Shown in pieces: positions 31,961-39,407 of a stretch of 40,261 bases of DNA. Source of the DNA: an uncultured Holophagaceae bacterium. GTDB taxonomy: Bacteria > Acidobacteriota > Holophagae > Holophagales > Holophagaceae. Where the stretch lies: positions 1-40,261 of the forward strand of contig CAIMBM010000212.1 in assembly GCA_903839205.1 (NCBI GenBank), in the 5' to 3' direction. A program made the translations under genes and the position numbers. A model generated the notes under the pieces. That model was not told the origin of the DNA. It saw only the letters and a list, made by a program, of their open reading frames with translations, and did not search any database. Positions within the stretch are counted from its first letter, which is position 1; every line of letters starts with the position of its first letter.

Positions 31961-32866
31961 ATGGACCCCCTGCTCGACCTGGCCCAGCTCCGCACCTTCT
32001 ACACGCTCGCCCAGACCGGCAGCTTCACCGCCTGTGCCCATCGCCTGAACCGGACCCAGTCCGCGGTGAGCCACGCCATGACCAAGCTGGAGGGGCTGGC
32101 CGGGACCCCCCTGCTGGACCGCCGGGGACGGGAACTGGGGCTCACGGAAGAGGGCCGGCGCCTCTACCTGGCCTGCGAGCAGGTCTTCGCCACCCTCGAC
32201 GCCGCGGCCGACGACCTGCGGCGGCACCAGCCCCATGCCCGGGGCCGGCTCCGCCTGGGGGCCACGGTGGAGTTCGGGAGCAGCATCCTCATGCGGCACA
32301 TGCAACCCTTCCTCGCCGCCCATCCGGAACTGGAAGTCGATTTCACCCTGCGGCCCGACCTGCTGGCGCCCCTGCTCCGGGACGACCTCGACCTGATCAT
32401 CGACTGCCTGGAGCACCCCCTGCCCTCCCTGAAGAAGACGACCCTGTTCCGGGAGACCTATGTGGTGGCCTGTGCCCCCGCCTTGCGCAAGGCCCACCGC
32501 CTGAGGGTTCCGGCGGACCTCTCAAGGGTTGCCATCCTCTCCATCGACAAGGCCGGGGCCTGGTGGAACCGCTTCCTCCTGGCCGTGCCGGAGGCGGAGC
32601 AGCCCCAGCTGGAGCGGATCATCGAGCTGAACCACATCCGCGCCATGATCCATGCGGCCATCGAAGGCATGGGCGTCCTGCTGGTGCCGCGGTACAGCGT
32701 GCTGGAGGAACTGCGGCGCGGCGCCCTGGAGGCGCTGTTCCCGGCCATCTGTCCCGCCGAGGACCGCTTCTCCATCTACCAGAAGAAGGTAAAGGCCGGC
32801 CACGAGAAGCAGAAGGTGCTCACGAAGTACCTGCAGTCCCTGAGCCCGGCGGAATTCGGTTCCTAG
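31961..32866 (+). CDS. LysR-family transcriptional regulator
   Basis: 301 residues. N-terminal winged HTH (LRTFYTLAQTGSFTACAHRL, RTQSAVSHAMTKLE) and a two-lobed substrate-binding domain (RLRLGATVEFGSSIL to the C-terminus). ATG without a clear ribosome site, within a gap of 96 bases that it shares with the divergent membrane kinase gene. LysR regulators usually control the divergent neighbour, here the histidine kinase and perhaps the dehydrogenases beyond it. Effector unknown. It converges on the esterase gene. Confidence 0.9.
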   Translation: MDPLLDLAQLRTFYTLAQTGSFTACAHRLNRTQSAVSHAMTKLEGLAGTPLLDRRGRELGLTEEGRRLYLACEQVFATLDAAADDLRRHQPHARGRLRLGATVEFGSSILMRHMQPFLAAHPELEVDFTLRPDLLAPLLRDDLDLIIDCLEHPLPSLKKTTLFRETYVVACAPALRKAHRLRVPADLSRVAILSIDKAGAWWNRFLLAVPEAEQPQLERIIELNHIRAMIHAAIEGMGVLLVPRYSVLEELRRGALEALFPAICPAEDRFSIYQKKVKAGHEKQKVLTKYLQSLSPAEFGS

Positions 32867-32925
32867 GCTTCGGAGGGTCCACCTGGCAACCCTGCCGGGA
32901 AGAGCTCACCAGGTAGCTCATCCTC

Positions 32926-33558
32926 TCAGCCAAACGCCGCTTCCAACTCGGTTCGCAGGCATTCCAGGGAACGGGACGCCAACAGCCCATGGTCATCTTC
33001 CAGGGCATGCAGGACCGTGCCCGGGTTCCGGTCCCGATAGGCCTCGCTTTCCGCCAGGGGCACCGCCTCGTCCGAGCGCCCGTGCAGGATCACCGTGGGG
33101 ACCTGGATGCGCCAGGCCTCGTCGTCCGCCCAGTTCGGCAGGTCCCGCAGGAGCTCCGGCCCCAGCCGCAGGGGCCTGCCGGCGCCATGATGAAAGACCT
33201 CCATCTCCCCTCGTTCCCGGTAGCGGGCCCAGCCGGGGCTGGTCATCCGGCGCCGGGCGAAGTGGATGGCGGGAGCCAGCAGGATCATGGCGCGGAGGGG
33301 AGCGCCCCGCCGGGCCACGGCCGTGGCGATGAAGCCGCCCAGGGAACTGCCCACCAGCACCGGTGCGGCCGGAAGCCCCTTCAGGAGCGCCTCGACGGCT
33401 TCCACCTGTGCGGTGAGCGTAAGCGTCTCGAAGGTGGGCAGGTTGAGGTCCGGGGCGTGGAAGGCGATCCCACGAGCCTCCGCCCAGTGCCGGACGAAGG
33501 TCCCCTTGTTCCCGCCCGGGGCCGAACTGAATCCGTGGAGGTAGACGAGGGCGGGCAT
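32926..33558 (-). CDS. Alpha/beta hydrolase, YqiA/YcfP-like esterase
   Basis: 210 residues, compact hydrolase fold. Oxyanion segment YLHGFSSAPGGNKG, nucleophile elbow GSSLGG (Ser72), acid residue in HGRSDEAVPL and His in LEDDHGLLAS complete the triad. The YLHGFxSxPxxxKG opening is typical of UPF0227/YqiA esterases, which act on short acyl esters. ATG at 33558 is the only sensible start. It is alone on the minus strand, ending 60 bases from the convergent LysR gene. Confidence 0.82.
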   Translation of the reverse strand: MPALVYLHGFSSAPGGNKGTFVRHWAEARGIAFHAPDLNLPTFETLTLTAQVEAVEALLKGLPAAPVLVGSSLGGFIATAVARRGAPLRAMILLAPAIHFARRRMTSPGWARYRERGEMEVFHHGAGRPLRLGPELLRDLPNWADDEAWRIQVPTVILHGRSDEAVPLAESEAYRDRNPGTVLHALEDDHGLLASRSLECLRTELEAAFG

Positions 33559-33654
33559 GGATCCATGATGGCCCGGCTATGCGCAAGATTTCGAAGCGAT
33601 CTGGCGTGAGCTGCCAGCTTCGCCGGCAGCAAGAAACCAGCCTGCTCCATACAA

Positions 33655-33676
33655 AAGGCCGCCTTTCGGTGGCCTT
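33655..33676 (-). terminator. Hairpin resembling the HU terminator
   Basis: AAGGCCGCC (33655-33663)/GGTGGCCTT (33668-33676) with one G-T pair and loop TTTC. Its arm matches the GAAGGCCGCC arm of the hairpin after the intact HU gene, as expected if the HU tail and terminator were duplicated together. Confidence 0.5.
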
Positions 33677-33756
33677 CTGGGTCGGTGGCATAACCTCCGC
33701 GTCGGGTCCCGACTTCGCAGGCTGCCCCGCAGCCTGCTTCGTCACCCGGCGGTCGG

Positions 33757-33903
33757 TTACATTTGATCCTTGAGGCCCTTCGCGGTCTTGACTCGGGCCT
33801 CCGGCCCTCGGGGCTACGCCCCCGCCATCGGCTACGCCGATGCGGCCCCATCCTCCCTTCGCCTTCGGCTTCGGTCGGATGGTGAAGACGACCTTGCACG
33901 GCC
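33757..33903 (-). pseudogene. Decayed duplicate of the HU gene 3' end, split by an insertion
   Basis: 33757-33791 matches the last codons and stop of the intact HU gene (33973-34007) at 34 of 35 positions; translated it reads KTAKGLKDQM then stop. The next HU segment (coding roughly GRKVVF) reappears at 33883-33903 with small changes, so the duplicated tail is interrupted by about 94 bases (33792-33885). No start or N-terminal part is present. The intervening and flanking non-coding sequence 33559-33972 holds no intact gene. Confidence 0.75.
33792..33885. repeat. Hairpin-rich insertion inside the HU tail duplicate
   Basis: Three tandem perfect stem-loops, each with a three-base loop: GGGCC-TCC-GGCCC (33795-33807), GGGGC-TAC-GCCCC (33810-33822), CATCGGC-TAC-GCCGATG (33826-33842), then a CATCC...GGATG pair. 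TGA stands at both borders (33789-33791 and 33883-33885), compatible with a 3-bp target duplication. It looks like a REP/MITE-type element or the footprint of a structured RNA; no other copy is seen in this window. Confidence 0.6.
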
Positions 33904-33927
33904 ACAAAGTCGTCTCTCCATAACGAC

Positions 33928-33951
33928 GAAGGCCGCCTAGGGGCGGCCTTC
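33928..33951 (-). terminator. Terminator of the HU gene
   Basis: Perfect 10-bp stem GAAGGCCGCC (33928-33937) / GGCGGCCTTC (33942-33951), loop TAGG, 21 bases after the HU stop on the minus strand; GTCGTTATGG follows. Confidence 0.75.
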
Positions 33952-33972
33952 TGCTTCGTTCACTGCCGATCT

Positions 33973-34272
33973 TTACATCTGATCCTTGAGGCCCTTCGCG
34001 GTCTTGAAGACGACTTTGCGGCCGGCGGGGATCTTGATGCTCTCGCCGGTCTTGGGGTTGCGGCCCATCTTCTCCTTGGTGGCGCGGACTTCGAAGGTGC
34101 CCAGGCCGTAGAGGTTGACGCGGTTGCCGGCGAGAAGGGTCTCGACCATGTGGTCGCGGACACCGTCCAGGATGGACTTGGCCCGGGCCTTGGACAGGTC
34201 CTGGGCTTCGGCGAGGTTGGCAGCGAGCTCAGCGATGCCGAGGGTATCGGGCTTGGAAGTGGTCTTGGCCAT
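33973..34272 (-). CDS. HU-family histone-like DNA-binding protein
   Basis: 99 residues. Bends and compacts DNA as a dimer. The N-terminal helices (LGIAELAANLAEAQDLSKAR) are followed by the beta saddle and arm (NLYGLGTFEVRATKEKMGRN, PKTGESIKIPAGRKVVFKTA). ATG with AAGGAG seven bases upstream. It lies downstream of rplI, separated by a long hairpin. The last 35 bases are duplicated about 215 bases further on, in a decayed copy. Confidence 0.95.
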   Translation of the reverse strand: MAKTTSKPDTLGIAELAANLAEAQDLSKARAKSILDGVRDHMVETLLAGNRVNLYGLGTFEVRATKEKMGRNPKTGESIKIPAGRKVVFKTAKGLKDQM

Positions 34273-34328
34273 GGATGGACTCCTTGGAATGGGGTGGACG
34301 GGACTCCGCTGGCACGCGAATCCCGGCT

Positions 34329-34356
34329 TGGCCAGGGTCCCCGCGGGGACCGGCCA
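34329..34356 (-). terminator. Long GC hairpin between rplI and HU
   Basis: Perfect palindrome GGTCCCCGCGGGGACC (34336-34351) extended by TGGCC (34329-34333) and GGCCA (34352-34356) with a two-base bulge. It follows the rplI stop on the minus strand; no T-run, so it may be a terminator or a processing/attenuation stem. Confidence 0.5.
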
Positions 34357-34383
34357 GGTGGGGGACAGGATGGATCGGGTGCG

Positions 34384-34836
34384 CTATTCGGCGGCCGCGG
34401 TGGCGCTGACTTCCAGGCTCACCTTGGCATGGACGCCGCTGTAGAGCCGCACGTCCACGACGTAAGTGCCCGCATCCTTGACGTGGGGGACCGTGATGTC
34501 GCGGCGGTCCAGGGTGAAGCCCTTGCCCTTGAAGAGCTCAGCCACATCCGCATTGGTGACGGACCCGAAGAGGTGGCCATTCTCGCCAGCCTTCTTGGTT
34601 ACGGCGAGGCTGATGGCCTCCAGCTTCTCGGCCAGGCTCTTGGCGTCGGCCAGTTCCTTGGCACGGAGCTTCTCGGCTCGCACCTTCTCAAGCTCGATCT
34701 GGCGCTTGTTGCCGGCCGTGACGGGCAGCGCCATCTTGCGGGGCATGAGGAAGTTGCGGGCGTAGCCGTCCTTGACGTTTACGACATCGCCGCGAACGCC
34801 CAGGTGGGGCACGTTTTCGATGAGGAGGATTTCCAT
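34384..34836 (-). CDS. rplI: Ribosomal protein bL9
   Basis: 150 residues of the large-subunit protein that binds 23S rRNA near the L1 stalk. N-domain MEILLIENVPHLGVRGDVVN and VKDGYARNFLMPRKMA are the hallmark; a long connecting helix (IELEKVRAEKLRAKELADAK) and C-domain (GHLFGSVTNADVAELF) follow. ATG 34836 with GGGAGA four bases upstream. Usually rplI ends an rpsF-ssb-rpsR-rplI series; here a divergent PilZ gene lies directly upstream and no S6 or S18 gene is present, so rplI has its own promoter. Confidence 0.96.
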   Translation of the reverse strand: MEILLIENVPHLGVRGDVVNVKDGYARNFLMPRKMALPVTAGNKRQIELEKVRAEKLRAKELADAKSLAEKLEAISLAVTKKAGENGHLFGSVTNADVAELFKGKGFTLDRRDITVPHVKDAGTYVVDVRLYSGVHAKVSLEVSATAAAE

Positions 34837-34905
34837 GGGGTCTCCCAGGGGTGGTGGATGGGTTCGGCCAGCGCCATGGTGCTCGCGTTGTCCCCGCGTG
34901 GGTGA

Positions 34906-34924
34906 GACGGCGTCCTGCGCCGTC
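34906..34924 (-). other. Leader hairpin upstream of rplI
   Basis: GACGGCG (34906-34912) / CGCCGTC (34918-34924) with loop TCCTG, in the 5' untranslated stretch 70 bases before the rplI start. Could act in autoregulation or be incidental GC pairing. Confidence 0.35.
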
Positions 34925-34987
34925 AGGGCCGGGCTGCTTGAGCCCGCCCTGTCCCCCGGTGGGTTCAGGCCAATCGGAAAGTTGAGT

Positions 34988-35017
34988 TTATCCCGGGATT
35001 GACCGATACCCAAGCAA
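34988..35017 (-). promoter_or_regulatory. Candidate sigma-70 promoter of rplI
   Basis: On the minus strand TTGCTT (35012-35017), spacing 18, GGATAA (34988-34993), about 150 bases upstream of the start. Partial match to consensus; the most AT-rich part of the divergent region. Confidence 0.3.
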
Positions 35018-35042
35018 GGATTTTCTCTCCCGCGGAGCCCCC

Positions 35043-35423
35043 ATGAGCACCTTCGCCGACCGGCGCGACACGCTGCGCATCATCGTCGGGCCCGAATTCG
35101 GCATTTCCTTCCAGCTCAAGGGCCACCACTACGAGGATGTGCGCATCACGAACCTGAGTGTCGGAGGCTGCTTCGCCCTGGTCGGGGCGAGGGACGCAAG
35201 GCTCTTTGACCGGGGGGCCGTGCTGGGCAACCTGCAGCTGACGCATCCGGACCTGCCCAAGGCCCCCATCCTTGCCGCCGTCTCCTATGTCCTGGGCGGA
35301 CCTGCGACCGCCGATCCCTTGGAGATGGTGGGGATCGGCATCCAGTTCCTGGGCATGGACGATGCCGCCCAGGCCGCCCTGGATGCCTGGGTCAGCGCCG
35401 CCAACGTCGCCCAGCAGAGCTAG
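35043..35423 (+). CDS. PilZ-domain protein
   Basis: 126 residues. A single PilZ fold with the c-di-GMP-binding features: an Arg-rich start (DRRDTLRIIVG) and NLSVGGCF, corresponding to RxxxR and D/NxSxxG. Likely binds cyclic di-GMP and acts on motility or surface polymer export through partners. ATG with CGGAG five bases upstream; transcribed divergently from rplI and convergent with the aminotransferase gene (three bases between stops). Confidence 0.85.
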   Translation: MSTFADRRDTLRIIVGPEFGISFQLKGHHYEDVRITNLSVGGCFALVGARDARLFDRGAVLGNLQLTHPDLPKAPILAAVSYVLGGPATADPLEMVGIGIQFLGMDDAAQAALDAWVSAANVAQQS

Positions 35424-35426
35424 GGG

Positions 35427-36554
35427 CTACTTCCTTCCGAAGAAGCCCAGAATGGCCCCGGCCACCTCGGCCCGCATGGCCTCGGTCATCTCGGGGTAGA
35501 CGGGCAGGCTGAGCACCTCCTTGGCGGCGCGCTCGGACTCGGGGAACTGGCCGGCCCGGTAGCCGAGGTCCTGGAAGCAGGGCTGCTCGTGGAGGCAGAT
35601 GGGGTAGTAGATGGCGCTGCCGATGCCGCGCTCCTTCAGGTGGGCCTGCAGGGCATCGCGCCGGCCGCCCTTCACCCGAAGGGTGAACTGGTTGTAGATG
35701 TGCCGGCCATCGGGCACCACCTCGAGGGGGAGGACCACCTCGTCGGCGCCCAGTCCCTTCATCCGCTCCAGGTACCAGGCGGCGTGCTTCCGGCGGCCCT
35801 CGTGCCAGCCGTCCAGCATGGGCAGCTTCGCCCGGAGCACCAGGGCCTGGAACTCGTCCATGCGCCCGTTCATGCCCACCTCGTGGTGCATGTAGACCGG
35901 CTCCATGCCGTGCACCCGGACTCGGCGGACCCGCGCGGCGAGCGCAGCATCCTCCCGGATGGCGGTCATGCCGGCATCGCCGAAGGCGCCGAGGTTCTTG
36001 GTGGGGTAGAAGCTGTAGGCGGTCATGTCGCCGAACTCGCCCGCGGACTTGCCCCAGCCCTTGGCGCCCAGGCTCTGGCAGGCGTCCTCCAGCACCGGGA
36101 TCCCGTGCTTCTTCGCCACGGCCATGATGCCGGGCATGTCCGCCAGCTGGCCGAAGAGGTGGACCGGCATGATGGCCTTGGTTCGCGGCGTGATGGCCGC
36201 CTCCACCAGGGCGCCGGTGGCGTTGAAGGTGGCGGGCTCGAGGTCGATGAAGACCGGTGTTGCGCCCAGCCGCGAGACCACGCCCGCCGAGGCGAAGAAG
36301 GTGAAGGAGGGGACGATCACCTCATCGCCGTGGCCGATGCCCAGGGCCATGAGGGCCGCCAGCAGGGCGTCCGTGCCGCTGGACATGGCGACCGCATGGG
36401 CCGCGCCCGCATAGGCGGAGATCTCCGCCTCGAGGCCCTTCACATTCTCGCCCAGGATGAAGGCCGAGCGGTCGATGAGACCCGAAAGTCCCTCCAGCAC
36501 CTTCGCCTTCACGGCGGCGTTCTGCGGCGCGAGTTCAAGCATCGGGACAGGCAT
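35427..36554 (-). CDS. DegT/DnrJ/EryC1/StrS-family aminotransferase
   Basis: 375 residues. PLP enzymes of this family usually aminate keto-sugars for surface polysaccharides. Start FILGENVKGLEAEISAYAGA, AMSSGTDALLAALMALGIGHG and VPSFTFFASAGVV give the N-domain; the Schiff-base Lys is in FYPTKNLGAFGDAG; VGMNGRMDEFQALVL and the C-terminal YPICLHEQPCFQDLGY are typical. Stands alone; no other sugar-biosynthesis gene is next to it. Confidence 0.9.
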   Translation of the reverse strand: MPVPMLELAPQNAAVKAKVLEGLSGLIDRSAFILGENVKGLEAEISAYAGAAHAVAMSSGTDALLAALMALGIGHGDEVIVPSFTFFASAGVVSRLGATPVFIDLEPATFNATGALVEAAITPRTKAIMPVHLFGQLADMPGIMAVAKKHGIPVLEDACQSLGAKGWGKSAGEFGDMTAYSFYPTKNLGAFGDAGMTAIREDAALAARVRRVRVHGMEPVYMHHEVGMNGRMDEFQALVLRAKLPMLDGWHEGRRKHAAWYLERMKGLGADEVVLPLEVVPDGRHIYNQFTLRVKGGRRDALQAHLKERGIGSAIYYPICLHEQPCFQDLGYRAGQFPESERAAKEVLSLPVYPEMTEAMRAEVAGAILGFFGRK

Positions 36555-36646
36555 GGGGCCTCCAAAGATCGCGACTCCCAGTATGCCAGCGGGTCAAGCC
36601 CGATTCCGTCACATCGACTCAACGAACCTGTAGAGACCAACTGATT

Positions 36647-36713
36647 CACCACGAAGACACGAAGGCGCGAAAAGGGACCTTTCTCTTCTTCGTGTCTTAG
36701 TGTCTTCGTGGTG
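36647..36713. repeat. 67-bp inverted repeat with ACCACGAAGACAC arms
   Basis: Perfect 14-bp arms CACCACGAAGACAC (36647-36660) and GTGTCTTCGTGGTG (36700-36713). On the minus strand the arm continues as ACTAAGACACGAAGAAGAG, a string I recall as a recurrent intergenic repeat in many unrelated bacterial genomes. It starts six bases after the lysS stop and may also terminate that transcript. Confidence 0.75.
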
Positions 36714-36718
36714 GATCC

Positions 36719-38230
36719 TTATTCCTCTTCTTCGGTCTCGATCGGCTTCGTGGGGCGCATCAAGGGAAAAAGGATGACGTCGCGGATGCTCTGGCTGTTG
36801 GTGAGGAGCATGACCAGGCGGTCGATGCCGATGCCTTCACCGCCGCAGGGAGGGAAGCCGTGCTCCAGGCTCGTGATGAAGTCCTGGTCCAGGAGCATGG
36901 CCTCGTCATTGCCGGCCTCGCGCTCGTCCATCTGGGCCTGGAAGCGCCCCAGCTGGTCCACGGGGTCGTTGAGCTCCGAGTAGGCGTTGGCGATCTCCAT
37001 GCCGCCGATGAACAGCTCGAAGCGGTCCACGAAGCGGTCATCGCCCTCCAGGGTCTTGGTGAGCGGGGACAGCTCGATGGGGTAGTCCGTGATGAAGGTG
37101 GGCTGGTGCAGCTGCTTCTCGGCGTGGTGCTCGAAGAGGTCGCCCAGCAGGGCGCCTGTGGTTTTCGCATCCACGTCCTCCACATGGACGGCCCTGGCCA
37201 GGGCGCGCACGCCGTCGCCATCCTCCAGCAGGCGGCGCTCGATGGCGCCGTACTCGGCGATGGCGTCCTTCATGGTGAGCCGCCGGAAGGGGGCGGCGAA
37301 GGAGATCGTCTGCTCGCCCCAGGGCCGCGCTTCGGAGCCCATCACGTCCCGGGCCACGGTGGACAGGAGGTTCTCGGTGAGCGTCATCATGTCCCGCAGA
37401 TCGCTGCCGGCCTCGTACATCTCCATCATGGTGAATTCGGGATTGTGGCGGACGCTGAGCCCCTCGTTGCGGAAGTTGCGGTTGATCTCGAAGACCTTCT
37501 CGAAGCCCCCCACGATGAGGCGCTTGAGGTACAGCTCCGGGGCGATGCGGAGGTAGAGGTCCATGTCCAGGGCGTTGTGGTGCGTGGTGAAGGGCCGGGC
37601 CGTGGCGCCGCCGGGGATGGGCTGCATCATGGGCGTCTCGACTTCCAGGTAGCCCTGCTGCTCCATGAAGCGCCGCACGGCACTCACGATGCGGGAGCGG
37701 GTCTGGAAGGTCTTCAGCACGTCGCTGTTGGAGATGAGATCCAGGTAGCGCTGCCGGTAGCGCTGCTCCTTGTCCTGCAGGCCGTGCCACTTCTCGGGCA
37801 GGGGCAGCAGGGCCTTGCTGAGGAACTGGACACCCTTCACGCGAACGCTCAGCTCGCCGGTCTTGGTGCGCATGAGCGGCCCGGTCACGCTGATGAAATC
37901 GCCCATGTCGAGGAGCTTCAGGACCTCCCAGTCCGACTCGGCCAGGTCGTTCATGCGGAAGAAGGCCTGGATCTTCTCGCCGTTCTCCGTGAGGTGCGCG
38001 AAGACGCTCTTGCCCATCTCCCGGATGGTGAGCAGGCGGCCCATGACGGACACCACGAGTCCAAGAGCCTCCAGCCGCTCGTTGGGCCAGGCCTCGGCGT
38101 CGGCATAGGCCGCCGCCAGTTCCGCGAGGCCATGGGTGCGCTTCGCCTTCCGGGGCCAGACCTCCAGGCCCAGGGCCTTCAGCTTCTCGAGCTTCTCGAG
38201 GCGCACGTCGCGGTACTGGTTGGGCTGCAT
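36719..38230 (-). CDS. lysS: Lysyl-tRNA synthetase, class II
   Basis: 503 residues. N-terminal OB-fold anticodon-binding domain (SVMGRLLTIREMGKSVFAHL), then the class-II core: motif 1 around RFMEQQGYLEVETPMMQ, motif 2 FEINRNFRNEGLSVRHNPEF, motif 3 GGEGIGIDRLVMLLTNS. LPEKWHGLQDKEQRYRQRYL is typical of LysRS. ATG 38230 has GGAG five bases upstream and is preferred over a GTG seven codons earlier. Ends in an acidic tail just before the 67-bp inverted repeat. Confidence 0.96.
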   Translation of the reverse strand: MQPNQYRDVRLEKLEKLKALGLEVWPRKAKRTHGLAELAAAYADAEAWPNERLEALGLVVSVMGRLLTIREMGKSVFAHLTENGEKIQAFFRMNDLAESDWEVLKLLDMGDFISVTGPLMRTKTGELSVRVKGVQFLSKALLPLPEKWHGLQDKEQRYRQRYLDLISNSDVLKTFQTRSRIVSAVRRFMEQQGYLEVETPMMQPIPGGATARPFTTHHNALDMDLYLRIAPELYLKRLIVGGFEKVFEINRNFRNEGLSVRHNPEFTMMEMYEAGSDLRDMMTLTENLLSTVARDVMGSEARPWGEQTISFAAPFRRLTMKDAIAEYGAIERRLLEDGDGVRALARAVHVEDVDAKTTGALLGDLFEHHAEKQLHQPTFITDYPIELSPLTKTLEGDDRFVDRFELFIGGMEIANAYSELNDPVDQLGRFQAQMDEREAGNDEAMLLDQDFITSLEHGFPPCGGEGIGIDRLVMLLTNSQSIRDVILFPLMRPTKPIETEEEE

Positions 38231-38270
38231 GGGGACTCCGGCACGAACCATTTAGTTTAGCGGGGCGTCC

Positions 38271-39233
38271 TCATTCCCCGTAGCGGTAGGTCGTGAAGAA
38301 CGTGATCTCCGGAGCGCTGAAGGTGCCGGCCTTTTCGGTCAGGCCGAAGCGCCATTTCGGCAGCCGCTCGTGGCTGAAGACCCAGGTCTGCTGCGCACCG
38401 TACTTGTCGATGCGCACCAGCTTGGTCCAGTAGGGCGTCTCGTTGTAGGAATAGGAAAGGTCCAGGCTGAAGCCCTGCAGGAAACCACCGCCGGGCCCCT
38501 GGTAGTGGGCGCCCACCCAGGCCCGCCAGAACTGCCCCCGGCTGACCACCTGGCGGAGGGGGCTGGCCTGGGGGAGGCTGATCCAGATGTCTTCCCCCTG
38601 GGCCCAGAACCGCAGGGGGCCGGTGGTCGTCCAGGCGCCCAGCCCGGCCATGAAATTCGTGCCGCCGCTGCTCTGCAGGACCTCCTCGTGCCCCGTGGGC
38701 AGCTGGATGGAGCCCCCCAGGCGGCCCCCATCGTGCCTGTCGCCCCAGGGCAGCACGTAGGCCAGGTCCAGGCCCTGGAGTTCCAGGCGGGGGCTGCGCA
38801 GGTCGAAGACCACGGCGCCGTTGCGGTCCAGATGATAGGCATCCAGGAAGGTCTGGACCTGGTCCCGGCCCCCCTGGCCCACGCCCAGCATGTCATGCCA
38901 GTTCATGATGGCCCGGTCCATGAAGCCCGCGGACCGGTAGGTGAGCCGGGTGCGCAGGTTCAGGTGGCCCGGGCCCAGGGCCCAGGCGGTGTCGGAGGTG
39001 ACCTGCCAGTCCTCCCCCTCCAGTTCTGCGTGGGCCAGCCCGTCAGGGCTGACCTGGCGATTGGTGCGCAGGAACTGGTTGGAGCCTTCCAGAGAGACCT
39101 GGCTCAGGCCCTCCGGGAGGGGCTCCGGGAAGATCGACAGCCAGGGCAGACGGTTGGGGTGGGGCGTTTCCTGGGCCACCAGCCCGGTGGTGATCATTGC
39201 AACTCCCAACACCCACAGGTTGACGCAGGTCAC
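38271..39233 (-). CDS. Exported DUF3187-like protein
   Basis: 320 residues. GTG 39233 with GGAG five bases upstream gives a clear signal peptide (MTCVNLWVLGVAMITTGLVA). The mature part consists of alternating hydrophobic beta strands ending in an aromatic residue (TYRYGE at the C-terminus), suggesting an outer-membrane beta barrel. The DAYHLDRNGAVVFDL segment and overall strand pattern recall DUF3187, whose function is not known. The frame is open further upstream but without a ribosome site or signal sequence there. Alone on the minus strand after lysS (40-base gap), so possibly upstream in the same transcript. Confidence 0.65.
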   Translation of the reverse strand: MTCVNLWVLGVAMITTGLVAQETPHPNRLPWLSIFPEPLPEGLSQVSLEGSNQFLRTNRQVSPDGLAHAELEGEDWQVTSDTAWALGPGHLNLRTRLTYRSAGFMDRAIMNWHDMLGVGQGGRDQVQTFLDAYHLDRNGAVVFDLRSPRLELQGLDLAYVLPWGDRHDGGRLGGSIQLPTGHEEVLQSSGGTNFMAGLGAWTTTGPLRFWAQGEDIWISLPQASPLRQVVSRGQFWRAWVGAHYQGPGGGFLQGFSLDLSYSYNETPYWTKLVRIDKYGAQQTWVFSHERLPKWRFGLTEKAGTFSAPEITFFTTYRYGE

Positions 39234-39318
39234 GGCCTCTCCCGGTTGTTCCATCCATACTCGGCTCTCAACGCTGGACTTGTCCCCAAAAATATCCCAA
39301 CGGTCGTTAAAGAATCCT

Positions 39319-39347
39319 GTTTCATTGATAGACGATGCCCGTATGAT
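39319..39347 (+). promoter_or_regulatory. Candidate promoter of citrate synthase
   Basis: TATGAT (39342-39347) preceded at 16 bases by TTTCAT (39320-39325), about 60 bases before the citrate synthase start, within an AT-rich stretch (39290-39350). Weak -35 match. Confidence 0.3.
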
Positions 39348-39407
39348 GATCCAACCCTGCTCATTCCAAGCACCACCCCTCAACCATTTTCTTTCGTGGA
39401 GTCAGCC

